64,000 bases of DNA from NCBI GenBank assembly GCA_011947345.1, contig JAAVTG010000623.1:124001-188000 (forward strand), given 5' to 3'. The notes below the pieces were generated by a model. That model was not told the origin of the DNA. It did no database searches and was given only the letters and a program-made list of their open reading frames with translations. The number at the start of each line of letters is the position of its first letter. Positions within the stretch are counted from its first letter, which is position 1. Source of the stretch: Phytophthora quininea (lineage: Eukaryota > Oomycota > Peronosporomycetes > Peronosporales > Peronosporaceae). A program made the translations under genes and the position numbers. Below are positions 20,941-30,596 of this stretch, in pieces.

Positions 20941-21121
20941 TTACCGCAGAGCCGAGCAATACTCTTCTGGCTTGAAGCAGCACACGATAGACTCCACCGA
21001 GGCTTCGGCAAGAGCCTCAGCATTCTGTAGCTTGAATTGTGCGCACTTGTCGGCGTCAGGAAAACCACCACCAACACGAGTGTCCCAACTGCGAAGTCAG
21101 GCTTCTCGTCCAGGTCTTCGG
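20941..21121 (-). pseudogene. Truncated C-terminus of Crinkler/RHS-like NTPase
   Basis: Reads on the minus strand as LVLVVGFPDADK followed by ESIVCCFKPEEYCSALR and a stop at 20941-20943, the same C-terminus as copy 1 at 12359. Homology stops at about 21121, where unrelated sequence begins, so this is the outer edge of the right arm cutting into the coding sequence. It has no start. Confidence 0.8.
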
Positions 21122-21217
21122 TACCGCTTGTTGATTGTGCACATATTCTATCCTCTTCAAGCGGCCCGGATTCGCTTCAAAAGCAATTCTTGCCAGTGCG
21201 CCGTGGTGATTGCATCC

Positions 21218-21792
21218 TCACACGATATACAGCGATTCGGCTTGCATAATCTTGGCTAGACGTTCGGCGGCATATTGGGATTCGATGACGTGCTCCAAGT
21301 GCACGCAATTTATAGCCCTGTTGTCAATGTTGTCCAGGCCACAACCAGCCAAGGAAGCTGCCGGACTAAGTGGTTCATCCTCGTCCTTATTGTAAACCTC
21401 CAAGTCCAGTGCAGAGAGCCCCACAAGACTGGATTTCACCTTGTCGAAAGCGGCCTTCCGCAGACTGTCAGCGTTGTCATTTTTGCTCGTTAGTATGACT
21501 GTCCATGGAGAGTTAGAGATCCCTAAATCCACCAACGTAAAACCAAACCTCCCTCCGAGGCACCACCACTACGAGAGAGCTCGCATCTACCCCAACGCGG
21601 AGATTTTCTGTCAAAAGCAACTCCTTGTCTGGTGTATACACAAGCAGTTCGCTCGAAACGATGCCTTTGGTCGGTGTCTTTTAATTTGTCCCATACTGCT
21701 TCTTGTACTTCACACGCTTCACAGTTCTCAAGCACGTCTATCGCAACCACAGAGATTGACACCCCGTTCCCGTCCTCCAGATTAACCCACAC
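21218..21792 (-). pseudogene. Crinkler/RHS-like N-terminal header fragment
   Basis: Two overlapping minus-strand frames give VWVNLEDGNGVSISVVAIDV, then in the second frame DSLRKAAFDKVKSSLVGLSA followed by DLEVYNKDED. These match the header of copy 1 (VWVQLVDQAG; LQKAVFDSC; DLKVY) and copy 2 (MWAQLVELTG; LREAVFDRC; DLKVYED) in order and spacing. A frame change near 21530 breaks it, and no P-loop follows downstream. Because it lies just outside the right arm, it could be the beginning of the gene whose end survives at 20941-21121. Confidence 0.6.
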
Positions 21793-21909
21793 GCGTACAA
21801 GCGAATGGATGGACGGTGAGCTTCCGCAGCTGCGTCCTCGGCGTCGAGCATGGTTGTAGTCATGATGTGTAGATCCCGCCTTCTCGTTTTAATCGCTGTA
21901 GGAACGCGG

Positions 21910-22265
21910 TTACTCCCACACAACCACCTTCTTCAGTATGGAAGAACCCGTCTTCGACACTGTGAATCCCGCTGTAACCACAGTTGCATCTGGGTAATCT
22001 TGGAAGTAGCGCAGCATGAAGTACGCCAAGAAGACGGATTTGCCTATCCCTTCATCCATAAGAAAGTTAGACACAACAAAAGCCATCAACAATATAATTA
22101 CCCACCAGGCGTGCCCGTGACCGAGATGATGCGGTAGTCCTTGATTTTGCTGCCCGTGTAGAGGTCCTTCATAATCCCATCATAATAGTCTGGATAGCAC
22201 TCGCGAATGTAGAACCGAGGCAACGTGTAGTCGAACTGCATCGGAAGTTCGGCGGGGAAACTCAT
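21910..22265 (-). pseudogene. RHS/Crinkler-type NTPase N-terminal fragment with intron in P-loop
   Basis: Starts at ATG 22265 (MSFPAELPMQFDYTLPRFYI). It contains RECYPDYYDGIMKDLYTGSK and RRISVTGTPG-type P-loop residues, and after removal of a 56-base GT-AG interval (22105-22050) continues GIGKSVFLAYFMLRYF. The spliced P-loop reads GTPGIGKS. It continues with DYPDATVVTAGF and stops at 21910 after VVVWE, far short of a full NTPase. This is a different subfamily from copies 1 and 2 (GTPGIGKS versus GSPGVGKS). Related oomycete proteins are annotated as Crinkler or RHS proteins. Confidence 0.65.
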
Positions 22266-22551
22266 CGTAAACTCGTCCTCCCGTGCACTCTCCTCCCCTT
22301 GGCAGATCCTAAAACCTTCCCTTTCTCCTCCCCTCCTCTCTTGACAGCGTCGATGCTTCATCAAGCCGCTGCCTCTTGCCCGCCATAATGCCAAAACTTG
22401 GAGCGAAATCGAATTGGCAAGCTCCTCGGCAATTGGTTTACAGAGCTAAATTGTTGATCGAAGAAGTTCTAACAATCTTCATTCGAGAATTTGCCAAGCA
22501 AAGCAGAGCGGAGAGCTGATGGCCCGAGGGTTTGTCAGTCGATTTCCTGAA

Positions 22552-22661
22552 CAGGATTCTTAAAGATCACGTCAAGAAGAAGAAGCGCCGCGAAGTGAAA
22601 CAGCGTCTTGAGGACATTCCGCAGTATGTGTGGGGTGTCGACCTGCCAAATTCGATGTAGT
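22552..22661 (+). pseudogene. RHS/Crinkler C-terminal tail fragment
   Basis: The plus strand reads RILKDHVKKKKRREVKQRLE then DIPQYVWGVDLP and a stop. This closely matches the C-terminal tail of the fragment at 41655-42134 (RILNDHDKTKKRREVKERLE). No upstream part is present. Confidence 0.6.
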
Positions 22662-23190
22662 AACACGGTGGAACTCGTTGCTGAATAGTCTGCATTCCAA
22701 GCAATGGTAAGGTTACTGAAAGCATTTTGTTGGATGTCCAGGAACTGGAAAGGTGGATACGGTATGCGGCTCGAGTCTAGCGAGACTGGGGAACACCACG
22801 AGTTTGAGAAATTTGCTGGCTGTAGACCTTAATCCTTGCGACCTACAGCTGCTATTGTGTTTTTGATGGACTGAAAGAAGATATAATGTTTTCCCGACAT
22901 GGCGTTTTTCCACCACTGTGGGTCGGGGGAGCGCGAGCACTTTGATGGTGGTAAAGTCGTGTATTCTTATGCTACTGGTATTTTATTTACAAGCGCAAGG
23001 TGCTGCTGATTCAAACACTTAGGCCCCCAACGTGGTGATTTATCTTGATGGAGCCCACCGATGTTACGTGGTCTTGCTGGTCGAAGGTATGTAGCACTCG
23101 ATGTGCAGCATTGGCTGCTTGGTTGTCAAAAATTTCCCGCTTTTGCACTCGTTGAAAGCTGCTTCTCGGAGACCATCGACGTCCTCTGAT
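22662..23190. other. Scrambled NTPase scraps
   Basis: No gene. Short scraps resemble the Crinkler-like copies: a P-loop-like VGCPGTGK on the plus strand near 22725, IYLDGAHR on the plus strand near 23040 (compare VIYLDGEQ in copy 2), and DVDGLREAAFNECKSGKF on the minus strand near 23185-23130 (compare the header VKGLREAVFDRCK). Mixed orientation implies repeated rearrangement. Confidence 0.4.
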
Positions 23191-23203
23191 CTATGAGCGA
23201 AAC

Positions 23204-24037
23204 TCACAGCAAGCGGCCAACACTAAGTTGCAAGAATACTCCCGAAAGCAACGGCAATGTGAGGTTGTCGTCCCAGCCGCCAATATCCAGCAACTCGGCC
23301 ACGGCCGCGCCAATTCCCGCTGCAAGTGAGATCGCTGTTGCAGCCGAAGCTTCTTCACTTCCGTCGAAATAGAAATCACGCTCCAACATCAACATAGCAA
23401 ACGTCGACGCCGCAACGACAATGAAGCATCCAGTTGATCCTTCCAGCGACTTGTTCCCACTCAACGGACCGATCAATTTCCTCAGTTTGTGCTGACCAAA
23501 CAACGTTCCGAAAAGCGCTGCTGCCGGGTCCCCCACCGACAACTACATAACAGCAACAACAACAACGTTAGAATTTCTTCAAAGCCAACAGCCTTATCTA
23601 CGTACATGTAGAATCGCGAGTCTGGCAACTCGCATGGGGAACACCATCAGCGAAATCCCCGACCCCAACAGAAAATAGTAAGCTCCAGGTAGCGCTGCTC
23701 TTGACACTTCATACTGCCGTAAGATACTACGAAAGCAGCTCACGTAGGCGTCATTAACTGCTTTAGACCGCCCTCGAAGCTCGTGAAGGCCGTAAAACAG
23801 CATTGCAAAGCCCAGCAGCACACCAGAGCCTATCACTGCGCCGAAGAAACGTGAGGCCCCGTAAATCATGGCCCCTGTGCCGCAATGCTGCAGTTTCCGC
23901 TGTAAATGGAGATCTCCACGGCGAGCGCCATGTTGACGGGTATCGGACCGTGATTGGGCGGATACCACGTACTGGAACAGTAAAATCGCCGCCACACAGG
24001 CCACGTACGCTACGAAAGACACGTCACTATCCGACAT
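23204..24037 (-). CDS. CTP-dependent lipid/polyprenol kinase family membrane protein
   Basis: Two exons joined across a 63-base GT-AG intron (23605-23543) give about 256 residues from ATG 24037. The protein has several hydrophobic segments, the RKLQHCGTG motif at about residues 47-55 (basic-x-x-H) and, directly after the splice, SVGDPAAALFGTLFGQHKLR with NKSLEGSTGCF. The VGDxxAxxxG...G...KSLEGS pattern is the signature of the family that includes dolichol kinase, phytol kinase and the CTP-dependent diacylglycerol kinase Dgk1. It would phosphorylate a membrane lipid alcohol, probably in ER or plastid-type membranes. The exact substrate cannot be told from sequence. The splice restores the family motif, which supports the intron. 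Confidence 0.8.
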
Positions 24038-24270
24038 ATTAGAACTGAGACCGCGGTGGGACAGTAAATCCAGGACCGACGAGGTGTCGACACTTTGATA
24101 TTAGGTCGAGAATCCATACAGTCTTATGCTATCGTGGCCCGGGGTCGCCTTCCTCAGGAGTTTCAATCGGTGTTTGACGCTTCCGGACCATAAATATATT
24201 GGCGACTAACTCGACGAACCAGGACGAGAAGGAGGTCGTGGCAGACCAGACTGCATCAAAAGCTTTCGCA

Positions 24271-25551
24271 ATGAGTTGTCAAGTGGCCGAGTTCCGTCCC
24301 GACAAGACCAAGATGATCTACCCGGTTGCGAGTGATATGGAACCAGTCAAGAACGGCTGCAACGAGTTGTCACCGCAGGAGCTTTCAACGGATGCAGAGG
24401 ACTTTGAACTCATCCGCGTGTTGGGCTTCGGTACGTATGGAGTGGTCAAGTTGGCCAAGCACAAGCCGTCGGGGGTGTCCGTAGCGCTCAAAGTTCTGTC
24501 CAAGGAGCACGTGGTGGCCACTCGTCAGGAGAAGCACATTCTACGAGAGCGAGCGGTGCATCTGCAGCTGCAACATCCGTTGGTCGCCAAGCTCTATGGC
24601 ACGTTCCAAGATGACGACTGTTTGTATCTGGTGATCGAGTATCTCCCCGGTGGCGAGCTCTGGAGTTTGGTGTACTCGAAAGAAGACGATGGGGATGAAG
24701 TTGAGTCGCCGTTGAAACTGAAGGACGATTTCGATGATATCCGTCCTGCTTCACCAGTGAATGCACCCAAACCGACGGTCGTGGAGCCTTTGAAGCCGTT
24801 CAAACCAAGGACACTGGCGTCAAGTGATCTCAATCTACTTCGAAGTAGCTACGGTGGGCTGAAAGAGGAGTACGCCGTTTTCTACTTGGGCTGCATTCTA
24901 AGTGCACTCGAGTACCTTCACGACCAAGGCTTGTTGTACCGCGACTTGAAACTCGAGAACTTGGTGCTGGACAAAGGAGGCTATCTCAAGGTCCTCGACT
25001 TTGGCTTCGCCAAGCCGGACGCTCAGTTGAAAGCGGACTCGAATGCGCGCAACCTCACGCTTTGTGGAAGTATGGACTACATGGCACCAGAAGTGCTGCT
25101 ACATCAATCGCACGACCAGCGAGTGGACGTGTGGTCGTTTGGGATCATCATGTACGAGCTGTTCCTCGGTAAAACGCCGTTCTACCATGAAAACCCGCGC
25201 GAACTTGGTCGTCGGATCACGTCAGAAGAGGTTGAATTCCCGAACGACTTCGAAGAGGAATATCCGCTGGCTTGCGACCTCATCAGTCAACTGCTCGTAA
25301 AGGACCCGGACGCTCGACTGGCGTCGATGAAAGAGATCAAGAAGCACAAGTTTTTCACCAGAGTGTTTGCCAGTTCGGACGATTGGGAGAAGCTACTTCG
25401 ACGCGAGTTTGAACCTCCGTTCGTGCCCAAACTCAACGGACAGTTCGACACGTCGTTCTTCCGGTCTCTTGGCGAGGATGAAGAGAACGAACTGAACGCT
25501 GAGGTGGAGCCGTATTTCGAGGACGGCTCGAACGTGTTCCTCGATTTTTGA
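24271..25551 (+). CDS. AGC-family serine/threonine kinase
   Basis: I place the start at the first in-frame ATG (24271); the open frame extends upstream but without an ATG. Key motifs are the glycine loop LGFGTYGVVK (about residues 51-60), the catalytic lysine in VALKVL (about 74), YRDLKLEN (about 223-230), DFG in VLDFGFAK (about 243) and APE in CGSMDYMAPEV. The tail has an AGC C-terminal extension (EPPFVPKLNGQFDTSFF) ending at FLDF, a hydrophobic-motif-like end. About 65 residues rich in Asp/Pro/Lys are inserted between the hinge (YLPGGELWSLV) and helix E. All catalytic residues are present. The gene lies tail-to-tail with a paralogue at 25805-27244. YRD in place of HRD is usual for AGC kinases. 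Confidence 0.9.
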   Translation: MSCQVAEFRPDKTKMIYPVASDMEPVKNGCNELSPQELSTDAEDFELIRVLGFGTYGVVKLAKHKPSGVSVALKVLSKEHVVATRQEKHILRERAVHLQLQHPLVAKLYGTFQDDDCLYLVIEYLPGGELWSLVYSKEDDGDEVESPLKLKDDFDDIRPASPVNAPKPTVVEPLKPFKPRTLASSDLNLLRSSYGGLKEEYAVFYLGCILSALEYLHDQGLLYRDLKLENLVLDKGGYLKVLDFGFAKPDAQLKADSNARNLTLCGSMDYMAPEVLLHQSHDQRVDVWSFGIIMYELFLGKTPFYHENPRELGRRITSEEVEFPNDFEEEYPLACDLISQLLVKDPDARLASMKEIKKHKFFTRVFASSDDWEKLLRREFEPPFVPKLNGQFDTSFFRSLGEDEENELNAEVEPYFEDGSNVFLDF

Positions 25552-25804
25552 AGGGGTTCCTATCCTCATTTTTGATTTCCTGTACACATCGACGGCTCAG
25601 TGTACTGACAAGCTAGCCTAGAACCCCTGTATCATTAATTTATCAATGAAGAATACACTAGAACACGACAAACATGGTTTCTTCTCGGCTCGAGGCCTGT
25701 GTTACGCAAAGATTCCATTGCTACGCTGCGCATAAATATACTACTCACGCTAGTGAGTCTCACATCCAAAAGTCTGCACGGAAAATGCAGTCGGTATTGG
25801 TACG

Positions 25805-27244
25805 TCAATACCCAAAGTCAGAGTCTGCGTCACTCCCCGTTTCCTCTTCGTCGTGGATACGTACAAAGAGGCTCGTATCGAATGGACCATCCAGTCTTGG
25901 CACAAACGGAGGGTCCACAAGTCGGGCTTCGAGTTGTTGCCAGCCCTGCGCAGATGGGAAGTAGCTACGGAAGAAAATACTCTTTTCACGTCCGAAAATG
26001 AAGCGAGACGTTGCTCCGGGTCTTTCATCAGTAGCGAGCGAACTAGACTGCACACGTTCGGGTGTTGCTGCTCGTAGTCTTCTGGGAACTCCACAGGCTC
26101 CGATGTGATGCGGCGACCTTGTTCCCGACGATTGTCGTGGTAAAACGGCGTCACTCCAAACAGCAGCTCGTACAGCACGATGCCAAAGGACCAAATGTCT
26201 GCTCGTTGGTCGTACGGTTTGTGCTGCAGAACCTCCGGCGCCATGTACTCCATACTACCGCACATGGTCGTGTTGCGCTCGGACGTTCGTACAGCGTCAG
26301 GTTTGACAGTCCGAAATCCACCAGCTTCGGATACCCGTCAGCATCCAGCACGAAGTTCTCGAGCTTTAAATCCCGGTACAAAACGTTGCGGGAGTGCAGA
26401 TGTTCCATCGCTAAGACTAAACACGCAGCGTAGAAAGCTACGTAGCGTTCGTGGAGTCCTCCGTGGGAACTCCGGAGCTTCTGCTTGCCCAAGAAGTTCT
26501 CCAGCGTCAAGCTATTGCGACTCATAGCGACGACGCTGGTTCCTCTTCTCGGTCGGTTCTGTTCTTCATCGGATTCCGACTCGGTCGTGACCGTATCCGA
26601 AATCTCCGGTTCTTCATTGTTACCACGTGAAAACCTGGACTTGCGTTCCTCGTCGTCGGAGTCTTCCGCGTCCTCACTCTCCTCCAAATGGCCGTCGTCG
26701 TGTGTGTACACCAAGCTGTACATTTCTCCTCCGGAGCAAAACTCCATGACAAAAAAATCTTGTCGACGTCTTGGAACGTAGCATAGAGTCTCGACACGAA
26801 CGGGTGAAGTAGCCCCAAGTGCACACTCTGCTCACGTAAAATGTTTTTCTCCTGGTGCATTTCTTGGACGAAATGTTTATTCAGAATCTTGATAGCGACG
26901 GTGACGCCCGTGTCCAAGTGCCGTGCGAGGTGGACGGTGCCGAAGGATCCTCTGCCCAGCACGTCCAGCAGTTCGAACTCGTCGATATCGCTGCATTTCA
27001 TCAATTTTACAGCAAATGCCGGTACCGATGCCGACGACTTGCGCGAGGTTTTAACGGTGACAGCGGCCAAATAGCTGGTGGCGCTGCTGAAGCGTTTGGA
27101 CGAGTCCTTGACGGCCGAGGTTTGACGCCAAGTGGACGCCGAGAAGCGCTGCTTGGGCTGCTTGGTGACTAGCGCGCGGATCTCGTTGAGCTTGCGCCAC
27201 ATCGGGGCCATCGACGGCGTCTCCACCGACCGGAACACCCTCAT
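25805..27244 (-). CDS. AGC-family serine/threonine kinase, paralogue (three apparent frameshifts)
   Basis: Starts at ATG 27244 ([18 protein letters not shown]). Motifs in order: [20 protein letters not shown], then an acidic hinge insertion ([17 protein letters not shown]), [40 protein letters not shown], and the AGC tail [17 protein letters not shown] to the stop at 25805. Reading needs one extra base at the A-run 26751-26757, near 26285 and in the T-run 25983-25986. All three are one-base losses, and the protein is otherwise conserved on both sides. It resembles the neighbouring kinase, including an insertion at the same place, so the pair is probably an inverted duplication. Active if the shifts are errors. 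Confidence 0.8.
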
Positions 27245-27680
27245 GGTGCAAAGCCAAAGTTGTCGAATGGTGACCTCGCTGGTCCGTTATAGAGGGCACT
27301 TTCCACGCATGTTCAGCGCTACACTTGATTTTGTATGTGGAGAGGCCCAACTGGAAAAACCAGTTGTTGTGTCGTGACTCTCGCCTTTCAAAGACACCTC
27401 GTGCCATCTTATCAAGGGACAGCAACTGTACTGACTGCTACAAGGCGGAGCGTGTCAACACGGACGATGGCATTAGGATGAATCTCAGTTTGAATACGTG
27501 GTTACAACTTCTTGGTGTCGTGGATAACGACGGATACTTTCGAGAGCGCACCGACTCTTGGGACGTTGAAGCGGGTCAACGGTTGACGTTGCTGTGCTCT
27601 TCCGACGCTTGCACCCGGGTGAACGACTTACTCGCATTTTACTTTAGCACTTACGCAAAATAGTTAAATCTCCGTAGACC
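27245..27680. other. Intergenic, no gene recognised
   Basis: A plus-strand frame (27325-27663) is open for 112 codons but lacks an ATG near its start and any known motif. It lies between the heads of AGC kinase 2 and the tail of receptor kinase 1. Confidence 0.3.
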
Positions 27681-27681
27681 T

Positions 27682-30249
27682 CTACGCCTCTGCTTGCTTC
27701 AGATATTGATTGGCGATGCTACGTAGTTGGTAGTGGAGCGCCACAGCCGACGGTCGATCGGCCGCGTCGAACGCGACACACCTCAAGATGAGCTCTCGGA
27801 TCTCGGGCGGACAGTCGTCTTCGATCGTGGGCTTAATGGCGTTCGTACTCACCAGCAGCGCGATTTTAGCGTCCGTGAGCGCTTCCTCCTCCGACTTGTT
27901 GCTGTTGTACGGATGGCCGCACGTGTCCAGCTCGCTCAAGACGATGCCGAACGAGAAAATGTCGGCACTTTCCGAGTACCGATCGCCTTGCAGCACTTCC
28001 GGCGCAATCCACGCGATGGTGCCCATTCCGCCCGTCATGGTACTCTCAGCTGTCTCGCGAGAGATGCCAAAGTCGCTCAGTTTGGCTTCCCAGTCGTGGC
28101 TCATCAGCACATTTTTGGACTTAAGGTCGCGGTGGATGATCGTTGGGTCGAACGAGTGCAAGTACACGAGCGCCTCTGCAATGTCCAGAGCGATGTCCGC
28201 CTTGCTCCTCGGTCGTGAACCTGCACCTACCCACGTGAAACTATCTCGGCCGTTGTTGTCGCTACGCTTCTGCTTGAGTAGTGCCGACAAATCCCCTCGG
28301 GGCATGTACTCGACGACCAGCGATAAATCCATGAGGTTCGTCCAAGCCAAGCCGACAAAGTGCATGATCTTGGGGTGGTCCATGCGTGCGAGCAACCGGA
28401 TCTCGTCCATGAAGCGACGTAAGAGCTCCTTGGACATGGCCTTGGGCAGAATCTGCTTGACGACTACACGTTGGTTGTACAAAGTGGCAAGATGGACGAC
28501 TCCAAAGCCTCCACTGGCGAGTTCCTCCTGGATGATGATGTCTTCGATCGGCAGTCGGTACGGGATCAAATCTTCATCGTTCCGGACGTCGTTGCTGAGG
28601 TAGCCGCTGTCTGAAGAAGGCGGCGGCAACGAAAGCGTGCGAGATGCTGACCCTGTGCCTCCAGTCCCACCACTCGGCTGATCTTTGTCCAGTACGAAGA
28701 AACCTTCTTCTGGATTGGAATTGCTTCGCTGTCGCTGCTGCCGCCGCCGTCGATAAATAAAAATGCAATTGCAGCGAGAATGACGACGGCGGCTGCCACG
28801 ATCCCAGCGATCAAACCAGCGTTGGAGCTCGATCCGCCGTTATTCACTTCGATGACGGTCGTGGTCCCGGACCCGTTGGTGCCTTGGGCTGTGCTACTTC
28901 CACTAGTAGCTGCAGTACCGTCGGAACTTGTAGCTGTACCTGAAGTCGTACTAGAGTCTGTGGTTGAACTCGAAGTGCCAGCGGCAGCAGAGTTGTCACT
29001 GCTGCTAGTCGGGTACAAGCTAGCAAACGTCACGTCTACAAAGCAGCAGATTAGATCCAATAATCCAACACCAAGCGAGAGCGACGAATGCAAGACTTAC
29101 CATCGAGCACACAAGCCGAAATACTGTCTGTGATGGTAGTCACCGTGCCGCTCGAGCAGCCATCAGACGATAAACTCACAGTCATGCTCAATTGAGCACT
29201 TTGAAGCACGGTGAGGTCAGACTTTCGTACGATAAAGCTCGTCACCGTCGTGCCTCCCAGAGTCCTAAAGCGAGCGAGATAAGTACGTGATAAAGGTATC
29301 GTATCAATCGCAACTCAAGACTTACAACTTTGTGAGACTCGTCGGGAACGTGACGCCCACAACATCAGTGATCCGGCAGTCGCTGCATTCGCTGTCCAGT
29401 TCAAACACACGCCAGGGTAAGACAGAGATGCCGCAGCAATTGTGTGCGCTGCAGATCAGTGACGTACAGATACTGCAAGCTGTCTGGGAACACGGCGCCT
29501 TCCAGCGTCGTGAGCTGCTGGTTGCCGCTGAGGTACAAATACTGCAGCGACGACGAGAAGCGGAACTTGGCCAGCGAGTCGATCGAGTTCTTGCGCAGAT
29601 ACAGCTTCTGCAGGTTGTCCGGGAAGTCGGATGCGCGAGTCGTCGTCAAAGCGTTCAAATCCAGCGTCCTAAAGTCAAATAAGCATGAGCACAAACACCC
29701 GCAAGAAGCGAAAGAAACAATCGACGTACAGCTGCAGCATACTCGACGGGAACTCGAAGCCATCCAGCGACGTCAACTGGTTGCTTGTGATATCCCTACA
29801 GACAGCACCGTCAGCTCCATTCGTCTCTAATACACCCTTAAAACTTCTCGTACACTTCGGTGACGGACGTTCCTACTGCTTTGAACGTCTTGATCTTGTT
29901 ATTCCAGAGCCACCTGCAATGACCACCATCAATTCCCGTAAACGATAAACACGTAGGCAAGCTCTTCCACGTACAAACTTGCTACGGCCGGGTAGCTCTC
30001 CACCACCTCGATATCGACGTAGCTGGCGTTGATACGATACTCGCCGGGATTCTCGGACGCCGTCGCGTCGATCGTGACCTCATCGCAGTCCGCGTTTTTG
30101 ACCAAGATGGCCACGTCGTCTGCTCCACTAGCCGCCGCGGCCAATGTAACTTCGGACGGCGCTGCAATCCCCGACTTCGGACACGTCGTGGCCGCCAGAG
30201 CTCTGGTCAATACGCTGATAGCCAGTAGCACGTATTGCCAACGCCACAT
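27682..30249 (-). CDS. LRR receptor-like TKL kinase 1
   Basis: Starts at ATG 30249 with signal peptide MWRWQYVLLAISVLTRALA. The extracellular part is spread over several small exons with leucine-rich repeats (NLQKLYLRKNSIDSLAKFRF, LQYLYLSGNQQLTTL). A Ser/Thr/Gly-rich stalk and one transmembrane helix (GLIAGIVAAAVVILAAIAFL) follow. The kinase domain (27682-28629) has ASGGFGVVHLA, VVVKQ, HRDLKSKNVL, LSDFGIS and WIAPEVL, so it is complete. One apparent base loss near 28718 separates transmembrane and kinase frames. TKL-type kinases with LRR ectodomains act as membrane receptors; the ligand is unknown. First of three similar genes on this strand. Confidence 0.8.
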
Positions 30250-30596
30250 GCTGGTGGAATATTCGTGACTGGGGATATGACGTGTGTGATCTTAGGGCAA
30301 GTGTAAAAGCTCAGTTGTGAGTGCAGTCGCGATGGGAATCGAAGTGTGTTCCCACCCAGATGGAGTAGTACGTGGTATCTCAATGCTACTGAGACGGTAG
30401 TGTTCACCGTCGCTGGATCAGCCGAACAGCGAAGTCTCTTGGTCGCACAACCTTCGACGGGTCGAAGGGACCCCTTCAAACGCTCGCTCCAGTACTTACG
30501 TCGTTACGGTAGTCAATCGTGACTCAATGGTACAGCTCAGCGCTGCGTGTATTCAACACGTTAATACATGTACATCCACTTTACGTTCCAACTCAA
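30250..30596. other. Intergenic between receptor kinases 1 and 2
   Basis: No gene seen. It should hold the promoter of receptor kinase 1 and the 3' end signals of receptor kinase 2. Confidence 0.4.

Larger units (their letters stand above)
17392..21121 (-). repeat. Right arm of giant inverted duplication
   Basis: Inverse copy of the left arm. Homology starts at a shared GTGCAAGATGTG near 17395 and ends at about 21121, inside what was the NTPase coding sequence (left partner about 12178). Only about 170 bases separate the two arms at the centre (17221-17391). Relative to the left arm it has lost the segment equivalent to about 15.58-16.90 kb and has a short unrelated stretch at that junction (about 17650-17697). 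Confidence 0.9.

Noticed and set aside
27788..28603. 271-codon plus-strand open frame
   Set aside because: Exactly opposite the kinase domain of receptor kinase 1, whose motifs are unambiguous on the minus strand.
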